From Flavivirga rizhaonensis (GTDB taxonomy: Bacteria > Bacteroidota > Bacteroidia > Flavobacteriales > Flavobacteriaceae), in contig NZ_SRSO01000001.1 of the NCBI RefSeq assembly GCF_004791695.1, positions 62,001 to 126,000 of the forward strand: a DNA stretch of 64,000 nt. Direction: 5' to 3'. The translations under genes were made by a program, and so were the position numbers. The notes beneath the pieces are model-generated. The model had not been told where the DNA came from. It did not search any database and was given only the letters and a program-made list of their open reading frames with translations. Below are positions 1 through 9,870 of this stretch, piece by piece. Within the stretch, counting starts at the first letter, position 1. Every line of letters starts with the position of its first letter.

Positions 1-1
1 G

Positions 2-88
2 TTATTTTATTTGTGGCTTAACGCTAATATTTTGTTGTTAGGTTACGAATTAAATGCCTCCTTGAATAAATTGCGCAAACAATGTTAA
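2..88 (+). CDS. C-terminal end of a YihY/BrkB-like membrane protein (partial)
   Basis: An open frame runs in from the left edge and stops at 86-88, giving about 28 residues that end WLNANILLLGYELNASLNKL and a few more. The hydrophobic stretch followed by LGYELNAS resembles the last transmembrane segment of YihY/UPF0761 (BrkB) inner-membrane proteins. This rests on memory of the family and on very little sequence, so the name is tentative. No terminator is evident between it and priA, and 145 bases separate the two. Confidence 0.5.
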   Translation, partial: LFYLWLNANILLLGYELNASLNKLRKQC

Positions 89-233
89 GATTTAAAAAAG
101 TTGTAATATGATTGTAGATTAAAGCTAACCAATAATCCTAATATTTTACAAGTAAGAGGGTATATTGCCTTTTTATATGCAACCCAATATTGGGAGCGTG
201 TTAATTAATAATTAAAAAAAACAGACATTTTCT

Positions 234-2687
234 TTGAACTTTTTTATAGACGTTATAATTCCTGTTCCGCTTAAAAAGCTATTTACTTATAATGTAACAG
301 CGTCTGAAGCTGATTTTTTAAAAGTTGGTATGCGTGTTGCTGTACCTTTTGGAAAGTCTAAAATTTATACAGGAATAGTTTATAAAATACATCAGGAAGC
401 TCCCACAGCTTATGAAGCAAAAGACATTCAGCAAATTCTAGATGATTCCCCTATTGTAAATGAAAAGCAATTACAATTGTGGCAATGGATTTCTAACTAC
501 TACATGTGTACGCTAGGGGATGTGATGCGGGCTGCTTTACCTAGTGCATTTATTTTAGAAAGCGAAACCGTTATTTTAAAAAATACTATTAAAAACATTG
601 ATGAAGGCATATTAAAAGATGATGAATTTTTGGTTTATGAAGCATTACACCATCAATCGTCTTTAAAAATTCATGATATTTCTAATATCCTTGATAAAAA
701 GAATGTGTTACCGGTTATTAAGCGATTAATTGAAAAAGAGGCTATTTCTGTAGAAGAAGAAGTCTATGAAAAGTATAAGCCAAAACTGGTTCGTTATGTA
801 AAACTAGGTGCAAGTTTTTCTTCAGAAACGGCACTTCAACAATTATTAGAAGATCTAAATAGAGCGCCAAAACAACGACAGGTGATTTTAACTTTGTTTT
901 CTGTTTCAGCTACTACAAAAAAGCCGGTGAAAGTTTCAGATTTATCTTCAGAAAGTGGCGCATCAACGGCGATTATAAAATCATTGATTGATAAAGGGAT
1001 TCTTGAGGAATACTATATTCAAACGGATCGTGTTCAATATTCTGGAGAAGACAATGAAGCTACTAAAAACCTTAATGAGTATCAAGAAACAGCTCTAAAA
1101 GAAATAAAGAACGCTTTTGTTAAACACGTAGTTACATTGTTACATGGAGTGACTTCTTCTGGTAAAACCGAAGTATATGTTAAGTTAATTGAAGACGTTT
1201 TAAACCAAGGGAAGCAAGTACTCTATTTATTACCAGAAATAGCATTAACGGCGCAATTAATTACACGATTACAGAATTATTTTGGAGAACAGGTAGCTGT
1301 TTTTCATTCTAAATATTCATCTCACGAACGTGTTGAGGTGTGGAATCATGTTTTAAATAATTCCGTAAAAGCGAAAATAGTTTTAGGAGCGCGTTCTTCT
1401 ATCTTTTTACCATTTGATAATCTAGGTCTTATTGTTGTTGATGAAGAGCATGAGCAATCTTTTAAGCAGTTTGATCCTGCACCACGTTACCATGCACGCG
1501 ATACAGCTGTGGTATTAGCGAATATGCACGGGGCAAAAATACTTTTAGGCTCTGCTACACCAAGTTTAGAAAGTTATTTTAATGCTAAGCAAAATAAGTA
1601 TGGTTTTGTAGAAATAACAAAGCGATACAATGATGTTTTAATGCCAGATATAGAGCTAGTTGATATTAAAGAAAAGTTCAAAAAGAAACTAATGAAAGGG
1701 CATTTTAGTGATAGACTTATCGAAGAAATGACAGAAACATTAAGGGAAGGGCATCAAATTATATTATTTCAAAACAGACGAGGGTTTTCTCCCATTGTAG
1801 AGTGTAATACTTGCGGTAATTCACCACAATGCCCTAATTGTGATGTGAGTTTAACCTATCACCAATACAGAAACCAATTACGTTGTCATTATTGTGGTTA
1901 TAATTCGGCTATGATAAAAGATTGTATGGCTTGCGGTAGTTCCGAATTAGATACTAAAGGGTTTGGAACCGAACAAATTGAAGAAGAGGCGAAATTATTG
2001 TTTCCAGATTATAAAGTAGCACGTATGGATTTAGATACCACAAGAGGTAAATATGGATATGAAAAGATCATTACAGCTCTGGAGCAGCAAGAAATAGATA
2101 TTTTAGTAGGAACGCAAATGCTAACAAAAGGACTGGATTTTAGAAATGTAAAACTGGTTGGTATTATGAATGCAGATAATATGCTTAATTTTCCTGATTT
2201 TAGAGCACACGAACGAAGTTTTCAATTGATGTTACAGGTTTCTGGAAGGGCAGGACGTACAGATAAGAGAGGTAAAGTATTAATACAAACCTATAACCCG
2301 TATCATAATATTTTGCAGCAAGTGTCTACTAATAATTATATAGAGATGTTTAACGAACAAATGAATGAGCGTTATAATTATAAATACCCACCTGTTTACA
2401 AACAAATAAAAATTACTTTAAAGCACAAAGACTATAATAGGGTAGATACAGCTTCGGTTTGGTTTGCAAAGTCTTTAAGACAATTTTTTAAAGACAATGT
2501 CTTGGGCCCAGAATCACCGCCAATTTCTAGAATAAGAAATCAATTTCATAAAAATATTCTAGTCAAGATCCCAAAGGAACATTCATTATCAAAAACAAAA
2601 AAAGCTATCATTAAAGTAAATAATAGCTTTTCAAGTATAAAAGATTTTCGGTCGGTAAAAATAATTTTAAATGTCGATAACTTTTAA
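234..2687 (+). CDS. priA: Primosomal protein N' (PriA), replication-restart helicase
   Basis: PriA is a cytosolic superfamily 2 DNA helicase that recognises abandoned forks and D-loops and reloads the replisome. The 817-residue protein has the N-terminal DNA-binding region (IIPVPLKKLFTYNV), a Walker A motif GVTSSGKT at 305-312, a Walker B DEEH at 403-406, and the eight zinc-binding cysteines typical of PriA at 524, 527, 533, 536, 551, 554, 564 and 567. The start is TTG at 234: no ATG lies in frame between it and the beginning of the conserved N-terminus, and residue 1 aligns with the usual start of Bacteroidota PriA proteins. It converges with the LytTR regulator gene, with only 37 bases between the two stops. 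Confidence 0.96.
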   Translation: MNFFIDVIIPVPLKKLFTYNVTASEADFLKVGMRVAVPFGKSKIYTGIVYKIHQEAPTAYEAKDIQQILDDSPIVNEKQLQLWQWISNYYMCTLGDVMRAALPSAFILESETVILKNTIKNIDEGILKDDEFLVYEALHHQSSLKIHDISNILDKKNVLPVIKRLIEKEAISVEEEVYEKYKPKLVRYVKLGASFSSETALQQLLEDLNRAPKQRQVILTLFSVSATTKKPVKVSDLSSESGASTAIIKSLIDKGILEEYYIQTDRVQYSGEDNEATKNLNEYQETALKEIKNAFVKHVVTLLHGVTSSGKTEVYVKLIEDVLNQGKQVLYLLPEIALTAQLITRLQNYFGEQVAVFHSKYSSHERVEVWNHVLNNSVKAKIVLGARSSIFLPFDNLGLIVVDEEHEQSFKQFDPAPRYHARDTAVVLANMHGAKILLGSATPSLESYFNAKQNKYGFVEITKRYNDVLMPDIELVDIKEKFKKKLMKGHFSDRLIEEMTETLREGHQIILFQNRRGFSPIVECNTCGNSPQCPNCDVSLTYHQYRNQLRCHYCGYNSAMIKDCMACGSSELDTKGFGTEQIEEEAKLLFPDYKVARMDLDTTRGKYGYEKIITALEQQEIDILVGTQMLTKGLDFRNVKLVGIMNADNMLNFPDFRAHERSFQLMLQVSGRAGRTDKRGKVLIQTYNPYHNILQQVSTNNYIEMFNEQMNERYNYKYPPVYKQIKITLKHKDYNRVDTASVWFAKSLRQFFKDNVLGPESPPISRIRNQFHKNILVKIPKEHSLSKTKKAIIKVNNSFSSIKDFRSVKIILNVDNF

Positions 2688-2724
2688 TTTAATTCGGTTT
2701 GTTGGTTAGGTTAGTTAGTAGATC

Positions 2725-3420
2725 TTAAATATTATTTAAAGCGTCAACTAACTGAGTCTTTTTATTTCTACTTAAAGGAATTTCATAAGCTCCAACTTCA
2801 ACATTTTTACTGTTAAATCTGTCTATTTTATCAAGATTAACAATGTATGATTTATGGATTCTTAAAAATTTACCTTCAGGTAATTCAGCTTCGAAAGACT
2901 TCATTGTAGATAATACTACTAAGCTGGTTTCTTCTGTAACTAGTTTTACATAATCACCAAGTGCTTCGATCCATTTAATATCTTTAATATAAACTTTACG
3001 TTTTTTAAGATTACTCTTTACAAAAATATGTTCACCTTCCTCTTCGTTAAAGTCTAAAGTCAATCTATGTTGCTCTAAAGCTTTGTCAACAGAGGTGTTA
3101 AAGCGTTCTCTTGTAATTGGTTTATGTAAATAATCGGTAGCATCATAATTAAATGCTTTAAAAGCATATTCGGTTTTACCGGTTACAAAAATAATTTGAG
3201 GTTTGTTGTTTAATACGTCTAAAAGTTCAAATCCATTTAACACTGGCATTTCAATGTCTAAAAAAATTAAATCTACTTGATGCGTATTTAAACCATTTTT
3301 AGTTTCTAAGGCACTACTGTACTCCGCAATTAAGTTAAGTGAAGGATGATTCTCTACTAACTTAACTATAGAGAGACGTTGTATTGCCGAATCGTCTACT
3401 ACTACACAGTTTAATGTCAT
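2725..3420 (-). CDS. LytTR-family response regulator
   Basis: A two-domain cytosolic transcription regulator. The receiver domain (about 1-120) shows the acidic pair D9/D10, phosphoacceptor D55 in LIFLDIEMP, T80 in FVTG and K100 in LHKP. A LytTR DNA-binding domain follows (about 128-231), with the FLRIHKSYIVNL core. The length of 231 residues is normal for the LytR/AgrA type. No histidine kinase is next to it, so its partner is encoded elsewhere. It is divergent from the rpsF operon with 200 bases between, and its target is unknown. The family assignment is firm; the signal and regulon cannot be read from the sequence. Confidence 0.93.
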   Translation of the reverse strand: MTLNCVVVDDSAIQRLSIVKLVENHPSLNLIAEYSSALETKNGLNTHQVDLIFLDIEMPVLNGFELLDVLNNKPQIIFVTGKTEYAFKAFNYDATDYLHKPITRERFNTSVDKALEQHRLTLDFNEEEGEHIFVKSNLKKRKVYIKDIKWIEALGDYVKLVTEETSLVVLSTMKSFEAELPEGKFLRIHKSYIVNLDKIDRFNSKNVEVGAYEIPLSRNKKTQLVDALNNI

Positions 3421-3557
3421 AACATTTTATATTATTTCGGTTAAGATATCGACAATAGTACAAAAAATTCGGCTAAAAACCAAAAATCATCGTTAAAGCG
3501 TTTATTTTAACATAATTTTAACAATATTTTGTTAAGATATATTATCCTAGAATTATT

Positions 3558-3589
3558 GTTGTTTTATATGTATATATTAACTATTTTTG
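3558..3589 (+). promoter_or_regulatory. Bacteroidota-type promoter of the rpsF operon
   Basis: TATTTTTG at 3582-3589 matches the TAnnTTTG -7 box, and a TTG at 3559-3561 lies 20 bases upstream in the -33 position. The rpsF ATG is 32 bases downstream of the box. Inferred from consensus only. Confidence 0.6.
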
Positions 3590-3620
3590 CACCCAATTTT
3601 TAACAATTAAATAGATTTTT

Positions 3621-3959
3621 ATGAATCATTATGAAACTGTTTTCATCTTAAATCCCGTTTTATCTGAAGATCAGATAAAGGAAACAGTAAAGAAATACGA
3701 AGATTTTCTTGTTTCTAACGGCGCTAAGATGATAGCTAAAGAAGATTGGGGGCTTAAAAAATTAGCTTACCCAATTCAAAACAAGAAAAGTGGTTTCTAT
3801 CACTTATTTGAGTACACTGTACCAGGAGAAGTTATTAATGCATTAGAAGTTGAGTTTAGACGTGATGAGCGTTTTATGCGTTACTTAACTGTTGCATTAG
3901 ATAAACATGCTATTTCATGGGCAGAGAGAAGAAGAGTTAAACTTAAACAAAAAGCTTAA
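3621..3959 (+). CDS. rpsF: 30S ribosomal protein S6
   Basis: S6 binds 16S rRNA together with S18 in the platform of the small subunit. The 112-residue protein starts [12 protein letters not shown], has the paired core GLKKLAYPI and the [11 protein letters not shown] strand typical of S6, and ends with a basic tail. It is the first gene of rpsF-rpsR-rplI; the next start codon is only 2 bases beyond its stop, which suggests coupled translation. In Proteobacteria priB or ssb often sits in this operon; here neither does, which is normal for Bacteroidota. Confidence 0.98.
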   Translation: MNHYETVFILNPVLSEDQIKETVKKYEDFLVSNGAKMIAKEDWGLKKLAYPIQNKKSGFYHLFEYTVPGEVINALEVEFRRDERFMRYLTVALDKHAISWAERRRVKLKQKA

Positions 3960-3961
3960 TT

Positions 3962-4258
3962 ATGTCATCGATAGAACAACAATCAAAAGGAAAAAAAGAC
4001 GGAGAAATTAGATATTTAACGCCGTTAAACATTGAGACAAACAAACAAAAGAAATACTGTCGTTTCAAAAAATCTGGTATTAAATACATAGATTATAAAG
4101 ACCCGGATTTCTTATTAAAGTTTGTAAACGAGCAAGGTAAAATTTTACCAAGACGTTTAACAGGAACTTCTTTAAAGTATCAAAGAAAAGTATCTGTAGC
4201 TGTAAAAAGAGCACGTCACTTAGCTTTAATGCCATATGTAGCAGATTTATTAAAATAA
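3962..4258 (+). CDS. rpsR: 30S ribosomal protein S18
   Basis: S18 forms a heterodimer with S6 on 16S rRNA. The 98-residue protein carries the family signature region [10 protein letters not shown] followed by Q and [12 protein letters not shown]. There is a single cysteine in KKYCRF but no full zinc ribbon, so this is the cysteine-poor form. An N-terminal extension of about 20 residues rich in lysine precedes the conserved RYLTPL. It sits 2 bases after rpsF and 13 bases before rplI in one operon. Confidence 0.97.
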   Translation: MSSIEQQSKGKKDGEIRYLTPLNIETNKQKKYCRFKKSGIKYIDYKDPDFLLKFVNEQGKILPRRLTGTSLKYQRKVSVAVKRARHLALMPYVADLLK

Positions 4259-4271
4259 AATACCGATAACA

Positions 4272-4718
4272 ATGGAACTTATATTAAAACAAGACGTTGA
4301 AAATTTAGGATTTAAAGACGATGTTGTAACAGTTAAGAACGGTTATGGTAGAAATTTTTTAATTCCCCAAGGACAAGCTATACTTGCTACTTCTTCTGCT
4401 AAGAAAGTATTAGCAGAGAATTTAAAGCAAAGAGCTTTTAAAGAGAAGAAAATAGTCGACGATGCTAATAAAACGGCTGAAGCTTTAAAAGCATTAGAAA
4501 TTAAAATAGCTGCAAAAGTTGGTACTGGAGACAAATTATTTGGTTCTGTGAATAATATTAATGTCGCTGAAGCTCTAGAAAAAGAAGGACAGTCTATTGA
4601 TAAAAAATTCATAACAGTAACTACTATTAAACGTACAGGAAAATACAATGCAATGATACGTTTACATAGAGAGGTATCTGTTGATTTACCTTTTGAAGTT
4701 ATTGCTCAAGCAAACTAA
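4272..4718 (+). CDS. rplI: 50S ribosomal protein L9
   Basis: L9 is a two-domain protein of the large subunit that helps keep the reading frame. The N-terminal RNA-binding domain shows GYGRNFLIPQGQA, followed by the long connecting helix (about 40-75) and the C-terminal domain with KLFGSV. The 148-residue length is standard. It is the last gene of the rpsF operon and is followed 40 bases later by a strong intrinsic terminator. Confidence 0.98.
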   Translation: MELILKQDVENLGFKDDVVTVKNGYGRNFLIPQGQAILATSSAKKVLAENLKQRAFKEKKIVDDANKTAEALKALEIKIAAKVGTGDKLFGSVNNINVAEALEKEGQSIDKKFITVTTIKRTGKYNAMIRLHREVSVDLPFEVIAQAN

Positions 4719-4758
4719 AAGTATTAACAATTAGCTGATAAAACTTTTATATAATGTA

Positions 4759-4786
4759 AAGCCATTCTTATGAATGGCTTTTTTTT
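4759..4786 (+). terminator. Intrinsic terminator of the rpsF-rpsR-rplI operon
   Basis: Perfect 9-bp stem AAGCCATTC / GAATGGCTT (4759-4767, 4772-4780) with a TTAT loop, running directly into eight T residues. Confidence 0.92.
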
Positions 4787-4789
4787 GTT

Positions 4790-4797
4790 TATTTTTG
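4790..4797 (+). promoter_or_regulatory. Candidate -7 box for the TonB receptor gene
   Basis: TATTTTTG matches TAnnTTTG and lies 50 bases before the receptor start, just after the ribosomal terminator. No convincing -33 box is seen because that position falls inside the terminator hairpin. Confidence 0.4.
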
Positions 4798-4847
4798 TTT
4801 GAATAATTACTATGCATGCATAGTTGACTAACTTAAACTAAACTCAA

Positions 4848-7800
4848 ATGAAAAAAACTACCCTCACAATGTTTTTCTTGTTTTTTGGACTTCTTGCGTT
4901 TTCGCAGGTTACAACATCAAACATTAAAGGTCTAATTTTAGATAAAAATTCCGATCCTCTCCCTGGTGCGAATGTCGTAGCTATCCATACACCTACAGGT
5001 ACTAAATATGGAGCAGCAACAAATTTTGACGGTCGATTTAACTTATTAAATTTAAGAGTAGGAGGGCCTTACTCAATTACTATAAGTTTTGTTGGTTTTC
5101 AGAATCAGACTTATAATGATATATTCCTAAGCTTGGGGAAAACTCAAAACCTGAATGTCGTTCTTATAGAAGACAATGAGCAGTTAGATGCTGTCGTTAT
5201 TCAGGGAAGTGGAGGCACAGGAACTTTTGGTAGTGACCGTACAGGGGCTGAAACTAGTGTAGGGAGACGTGAATTAACACGTTTACCTACTATTTCAAGA
5301 TCGGCTGCAGATTTTACTAGATTAGAACCATCTGCAAGTGGGAATTCTTTTGGAGGTAGAAACGATCAGTATAATAACTTCTCTTTGGATGGGGCTATTT
5401 TTAACAACCCTTTCGGTTTAGATGCACCTACTCCAGGGGGACAAACGGGGGCACAACCTATTTCGTTAGATGCCATAGATCAAATATCAGTATCAACGGC
5501 GCCATACGATGTTACGCAATCTGGATTTACAGGAGCTTCGGTAAATGCAGTAACTAAGAGTGGTACCAATGAATTTCACGGTACTGTTTATGGTTTCTTT
5601 AGGAATCAGGATTTAACTGGTGGAAAGATAAAAGGAGAAGATGTTACAAAACCTGACTTAGAACAAGTACAATATGGTGTTAGTATTGGAGGCCCTATAA
5701 TTAAAAATAAGTTGTTCTTTTTTGCCAATTTTGAAAAAGATGATAGAACAGATTTAGGAACCAACGGATGGATACCTAATACAGGTTCTGGAGCCGTTAA
5801 TGAATCTAGAGTTACTGCAAGCGACTTAATGAGTGTATCAAATGCTTTGGCAACATTAGGATATGATACAGGTGCTTACGAAGGATTTACTTATGGATCC
5901 GAATCTACCAAAGGAATTTTTAAACTAGATTGGAATATTAATGATAATAACCGTTTAGCTATTATCTATAACTTTTTGAATGCATCTAAAGAAAAACCAG
6001 CACATCCTACCGCTTTAGGGGTTAGAGGGCCTAGCTTTACAACACTTCAGTTTGAAAACTCAGGATACGAAATAAATAATGGGATACAATCAGTACAATT
6101 AGAGCTAAATTCGACATTATCTGATGAAATGACTAATAAATTACAGATAGGTTATACTCATTTTGATGATTTTAGAGCCCCATTGTCTGCACCAGCACCA
6201 GCCATTACTATTCAAGATGGAAGTGGTTCTAATTATATTATTGCTGGTCATGAACCATTTTCTATTAATAATAGATTAGATCAAAAAGTGATTCAACTTA
6301 CTAATAATTTAAACGTAGTTAAGGGGAGTCACACATTTACAATTGGATTTTCTTTTGAAAAATTTCAATTTGATAACTCTTTTAATTTGGGAGCTTTTGG
6401 TTATGATGAAGATGGTGATTTTAATCAGGAAGTGGGAGCATTTGCAGCTTATCCTGACTTAAATGCTTTTTTAACAGATGTAAATGATGGTACACTAGCA
6501 GCTGCATTAGCTAATGCTGATAATGTTTTTAACGCTAATAATGCTTTGGCTGCTGGCGACGGATGGTCTTTAGCAGAAACGAATGTTGGACAATTAGCAT
6601 TTTATGTACAAGACGAATGGAATGTAAACGATAATTTTAAATTAACTTATGGTATTAGATTCGATAAACCATTATATTTTGATACCAAAGATAAAATTGA
6701 TGAAAATATAGCAAGGAAGCCTTTTACTTTCGATCCTACAATTCCTTATTTTAATCCTAACACAAATCAGGAAACTTTAATAGATTCAAGGAAATTACCA
6801 GACAATAAATTTCTTATTTCTCCGCGTTTAGGTTTTAACTGGGATGTTAATGGAGAAAGTAAAACACAAATACGAGGTGGTACAGGTGTCTTTACTGGTC
6901 GTTTTCCGTTTGTATGGTTAGGAAACCAGGTACAAGGCCTAGATTTCTTCTTTTATCAGGTAGTTGATCCAGAATTTAAATGGCCACAAGTATGGCGAAC
7001 TAATATTGGGGCAGATCATAAATTTGATAATGGTATCATTTTAACTGGAGACGTATCTTATACTAAAGACATCAACGGTGCTCATGTGCAAAACTGGGGC
7101 TTAAGAAATCCATCAGGTACGCTTAATGCGCCTGGTGATAATAGACCAATTTATTTACCAGCCGATAGAGGTAATAATGCCTATGTATTTACAAATTCAG
7201 ATAAAGGGCGTATTTGGAATGCTAGTTTAAAAGCTCAGAAGACTTTTGAAAATGGGATTTACGCTAGTGTAGCGTATAACTATTTAAATGCTAAAGATGT
7301 AAATTCTATAGAAGCTGAAATTACAGGTGATGCTTTCGATTTTAACCCTAATTTAGGTAATGCTAATAATGATGTGTTGTCTTATTCTAAATATGGAGAC
7401 ACACATCGTTTTATAGGTGTTGGAAGTAAAAATTGGACCTATGCAAATGATAAAATGGCAACTACGATTTCTGCATTTTGTGAATATGCACAAGGTGGAC
7501 GTTTTAATTATACCTATGCAGGGAATATAAATGGTGATAGTTCTTTTCAGAATAATGACCTTATTTATATCCCTACGGCAAATGAAGTACAACAAATGCA
7601 GTTCTCTGGACCAGGACAAGCGGAAGCTTTTGAAAGATTTATTCAGCAAGATGATTATTTAAGCGATAACAGAGGACGTTATTTTGATAGATATGGCGCT
7701 TTATCGCCTTGGAGAAGTCGATGGGATGTTAAAATTTTACAGGATTTTAAATTTAATGTAAGCGGAGATAAAACAAATACACTACAGTTAAGTATTGATA

Positions 7801-7997
7801 TTCTTAATTTTGGAAACTTAATTAATTCCGATTGGGGCGTGGTTGAACAACCAAACAATATGTCTCCTATAGGTGTTGATACATCTGGAGCCACTCCAGT
7901 TTATACTTTTGATGAAACTTTAACGGATTCGTTTGGGTTTGATTCTAGTTTAGCTTCCAGATGGCAAATGCAATTTGGTTTGCGTTATATATTCTAG
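4848..7997 (+). CDS. Oar-like TonB-dependent outer-membrane receptor
   Basis: A 1049-residue outer-membrane beta-barrel transporter energised by TonB. A signal peptide (about 1-19, ending FAFSQ-like LLAFSQ) is followed by a carboxypeptidase-regulatory-like domain (about 22-110, GLILDKNSDPLPGANV), a plug domain with FGGRNDQYNNFSLDGAIFNN and SVNAVTKSGTNEFHG, and a long barrel ending in RWQMQFGLRYIF with the terminal aromatic residue expected of barrel insertion. The plug resembles the Oar/OmpA-related receptors of myxobacteria and Bacteroidota rather than SusC, and no SusD partner is adjacent. The ligand is unknown; related receptors have been linked to peptide or protein substrates. It is monocistronic, with its own terminator downstream. 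Confidence 0.9.
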   Translation: MKKTTLTMFFLFFGLLAFSQVTTSNIKGLILDKNSDPLPGANVVAIHTPTGTKYGAATNFDGRFNLLNLRVGGPYSITISFVGFQNQTYNDIFLSLGKTQNLNVVLIEDNEQLDAVVIQGSGGTGTFGSDRTGAETSVGRRELTRLPTISRSAADFTRLEPSASGNSFGGRNDQYNNFSLDGAIFNNPFGLDAPTPGGQTGAQPISLDAIDQISVSTAPYDVTQSGFTGASVNAVTKSGTNEFHGTVYGFFRNQDLTGGKIKGEDVTKPDLEQVQYGVSIGGPIIKNKLFFFANFEKDDRTDLGTNGWIPNTGSGAVNESRVTASDLMSVSNALATLGYDTGAYEGFTYGSESTKGIFKLDWNINDNNRLAIIYNFLNASKEKPAHPTALGVRGPSFTTLQFENSGYEINNGIQSVQLELNSTLSDEMTNKLQIGYTHFDDFRAPLSAPAPAITIQDGSGSNYIIAGHEPFSINNRLDQKVIQLTNNLNVVKGSHTFTIGFSFEKFQFDNSFNLGAFGYDEDGDFNQEVGAFAAYPDLNAFLTDVNDGTLAAALANADNVFNANNALAAGDGWSLAETNVGQLAFYVQDEWNVNDNFKLTYGIRFDKPLYFDTKDKIDENIARKPFTFDPTIPYFNPNTNQETLIDSRKLPDNKFLISPRLGFNWDVNGESKTQIRGGTGVFTGRFPFVWLGNQVQGLDFFFYQVVDPEFKWPQVWRTNIGADHKFDNGIILTGDVSYTKDINGAHVQNWGLRNPSGTLNAPGDNRPIYLPADRGNNAYVFTNSDKGRIWNASLKAQKTFENGIYASVAYNYLNAKDVNSIEAEITGDAFDFNPNLGNANNDVLSYSKYGDTHRFIGVGSKNWTYANDKMATTISAFCEYAQGGRFNYTYAGNINGDSSFQNNDLIYIPTANEVQQMQFSGPGQAEAFERFIQQDDYLSDNRGRYFDRYGALSPWRSRWDVKILQDFKFNVSGDKTNTLQLSIDILNFGNLINSDWGVVEQPNNMSPIGVDTSGATPVYTFDETLTDSFGFDSSLASRWQMQFGLRYIF

Positions 7998-8024
7998 AGA
8001 TTATAACATATATATTCTTAAATT

Positions 8025-8053
8025 TGCGCTCTTAATTTAGGAGCGCATTTTTT
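8025..8053 (+). terminator. Intrinsic terminator after the TonB receptor
   Basis: Stem TGCGCTC / GAGCGCA (8025-8031, 8041-8047) with a 9-base loop and a following T run. Confidence 0.85.
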
Positions 8054-8162
8054 AATGAAACTCAAGTTTTTGGAGTTAACAAACGAACTAAAACTTGTAA
8101 GTTGAATTAATCCCGCTGAAAAGCGAGATCGTAAAGCTACCTTGTAATTGATTTTAATTTAA

Positions 8163-8630
8163 ATGAAATATTCAAGACTTACAAAAGAGCAATTTGAAGA
8201 ATTACATCAGGAGTTTATAAACTTTTTAGCAACGCAGTCTATTACTGCAGATGAGTGGACAAACCTTAAAGCTAACAAGCCAGAATTAGCTGAAATGGAG
8301 CTAGATGTGTTTAGTGATCTCATTTGGGAAGGTGTTTTAAATAAAGCGGAATACTTAGAGCACATATCTCCGCAACATATGTATTTGTTTCGTTTGGCTG
8401 AAGATAAAATGTATGTTATAGCACTTACCTTAAAAAATGATGTGGATATTACCACAAAAGAGGGGTATAATTGGCTGCGTGAAAATTTAATGGACGAAAA
8501 TGTTGAATTTTTACAAGCTGATAAAGAGTATACCGACGATAAAAATTTGGACAAATTTAAAATGATTGAACAAGGTGCTGTTATTACAAAAGGCGACTTG
8601 TTTAAGTATTTTGAAAAGTTGATAGGTTAA
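8163..8630 (+). CDS. Small cytosolic protein, DUF6495-like
   Basis: A 155-residue acidic protein without signal peptide or membrane segment. It begins MKYSRLTKEQFEELHQEF and contains ITADEWTNLK and SPQHMYLFRL. It looks like the conserved Flavobacteriia family annotated DUF6495, but this is from memory. The function is unknown. It stands alone between the TonB receptor and an unknown membrane protein. A DEAD/nuclease role is not suggested by any motif. Confidence 0.75.
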   Translation: MKYSRLTKEQFEELHQEFINFLATQSITADEWTNLKANKPELAEMELDVFSDLIWEGVLNKAEYLEHISPQHMYLFRLAEDKMYVIALTLKNDVDITTKEGYNWLRENLMDENVEFLQADKEYTDDKNLDKFKMIEQGAVITKGDLFKYFEKLIG

Positions 8631-8843
8631 TTGTCATTGTAACAAAGGCTATTGAGAAGCATTAAAGCTACTTTAGTTTAGAATATCGAATTTTTTGTAA
8701 GATAATTCTCTTATTGTTTCAAATAAACTCCCTATATTTAGATACATAATATAGATGCTAAACTAGTATGTTCATCTATGCGTTAGTTAGATGTATTTTG
8801 AAATACATTAGTTTTAGAATCAACTTAAATATTTAATAAAAAT

Positions 8844-9779
8844 ATGAATTGGACAAAGACTAGGAGTTGGATTTACAAAAATCTTTTTTGGTTGTTGATA
8901 ATCATGTCTTTAGGGATATTACTATTAGCTGGAAGTAATTATATAACAAATTTGTGGTGGAAAGATGTTTTAGAAAAAATAGGAATTGCAATCTTGTCTT
9001 CTGGAGTATTTGCATCTGTTTTAAAATCAATTCAATTTACTGGTATTTTTAAAGAGGAGGTTGGTAAAGTAATGCTCGAAACTGATTTTATAAAAAACAG
9101 AAGAGATTTACCTGATTTATGGAGTAAAATATCTAAAATAATTTATGACAGAAAATTTAAAAAAATTAGTAAAGATTTAGAACAAATCATTTTAGATAAC
9201 TATTTTCCGACTAACTCAAAGTTTTATTACAAAGATTATTTTGTAACAATTAATATCGATAAAATAAATAAAGACTTTGAGGTTTCATATACACAAACAT
9301 GTAGTTATGATGTAATAGTAGCTAAAAATGTAGATGAAATCACACTAACTTTGGAGACTTCAATTACGCAAGAAGATGATGCAAAAAGTTCTACTATTGT
9401 AAATGAATTAGAATATTTTACAGTTAATGGTAATCCACAAAAAACTAAAGAAGATCCAGAAACAGTTAACAATAAGAACTTTTCGAGATACTTTATGGAC
9501 ATAAAAGGAAAAGGACCACATAAAATAGAGTCTAAGTATAATAGAAAATATTCACTTAAAAATGAAAATTACAAGTTATTTCGACTTAATCATTTCACAA
9601 AAAACATGGATGTTGCAATAAGTTACCCTAAAGATATATGCGTATCATTTTTTAATATTGGTTTAATTCATAAATTTGATCCAGTACATGTAGAAATTGA
9701 AAATCAAATTTATAGAAAGCATAGAAAAAGTTTAATCTTTCCAAAACAAGGCTTTGGTATGAGTTTTGAGAAGAAATAA
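8844..9779 (+). CDS. Unknown protein with two N-terminal membrane helices
   Basis: Not recognised. The 311-residue protein has two predicted transmembrane segments, about 12-32 (LFWLLIIMSLGILLLAG) and about 43-62 (IGIAILSSGVFASVLKSI), followed by a cytosolic or periplasmic domain of about 245 residues rich in lysine and aspartate, with no obvious catalytic motif. The base composition is even more AT-rich than its neighbours. It is monocistronic. A two-helix membrane anchor with a soluble tail is seen in several defence-associated and stress-sensing proteins, but nothing here proves such a role. Confidence 0.7.
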   Translation: MNWTKTRSWIYKNLFWLLIIMSLGILLLAGSNYITNLWWKDVLEKIGIAILSSGVFASVLKSIQFTGIFKEEVGKVMLETDFIKNRRDLPDLWSKISKIIYDRKFKKISKDLEQIILDNYFPTNSKFYYKDYFVTINIDKINKDFEVSYTQTCSYDVIVAKNVDEITLTLETSITQEDDAKSSTIVNELEYFTVNGNPQKTKEDPETVNNKNFSRYFMDIKGKGPHKIESKYNRKYSLKNENYKLFRLNHFTKNMDVAISYPKDICVSFFNIGLIHKFDPVHVEIENQIYRKHRKSLIFPKQGFGMSFEKK

Positions 9780-9794
9780 ATTAAGAATTAATTC

Positions 9795-9825
9795 TTTGAT
9801 TTAATTGAATATTATTCTATATTTG
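9795..9825 (+). promoter_or_regulatory. Near-perfect Bacteroidota promoter of a mini transcription unit
   Basis: TTTG at 9795-9798, a 19-base spacer and TATATTTG at 9818-9825 match the TTTG / TAnnTTTG consensus. It predicts a transcript starting near 9832. Confidence 0.65.
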
Positions 9826-9870
9826 AAAAAGGACGTTGGAGTATAATCAATTTTATTAAATAAAATAGTT

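Noticed and set aside
4343..4648. Open frame on the minus strand inside rplI
   Set aside because: It lies wholly within a certain ribosomal gene and has no conserved features.
4848..7997. TonB receptor considered as the SusC of the glycan cluster
   Set aside because: It is Oar-like, has no SusD partner, and is 26 kb away beyond housekeeping genes.
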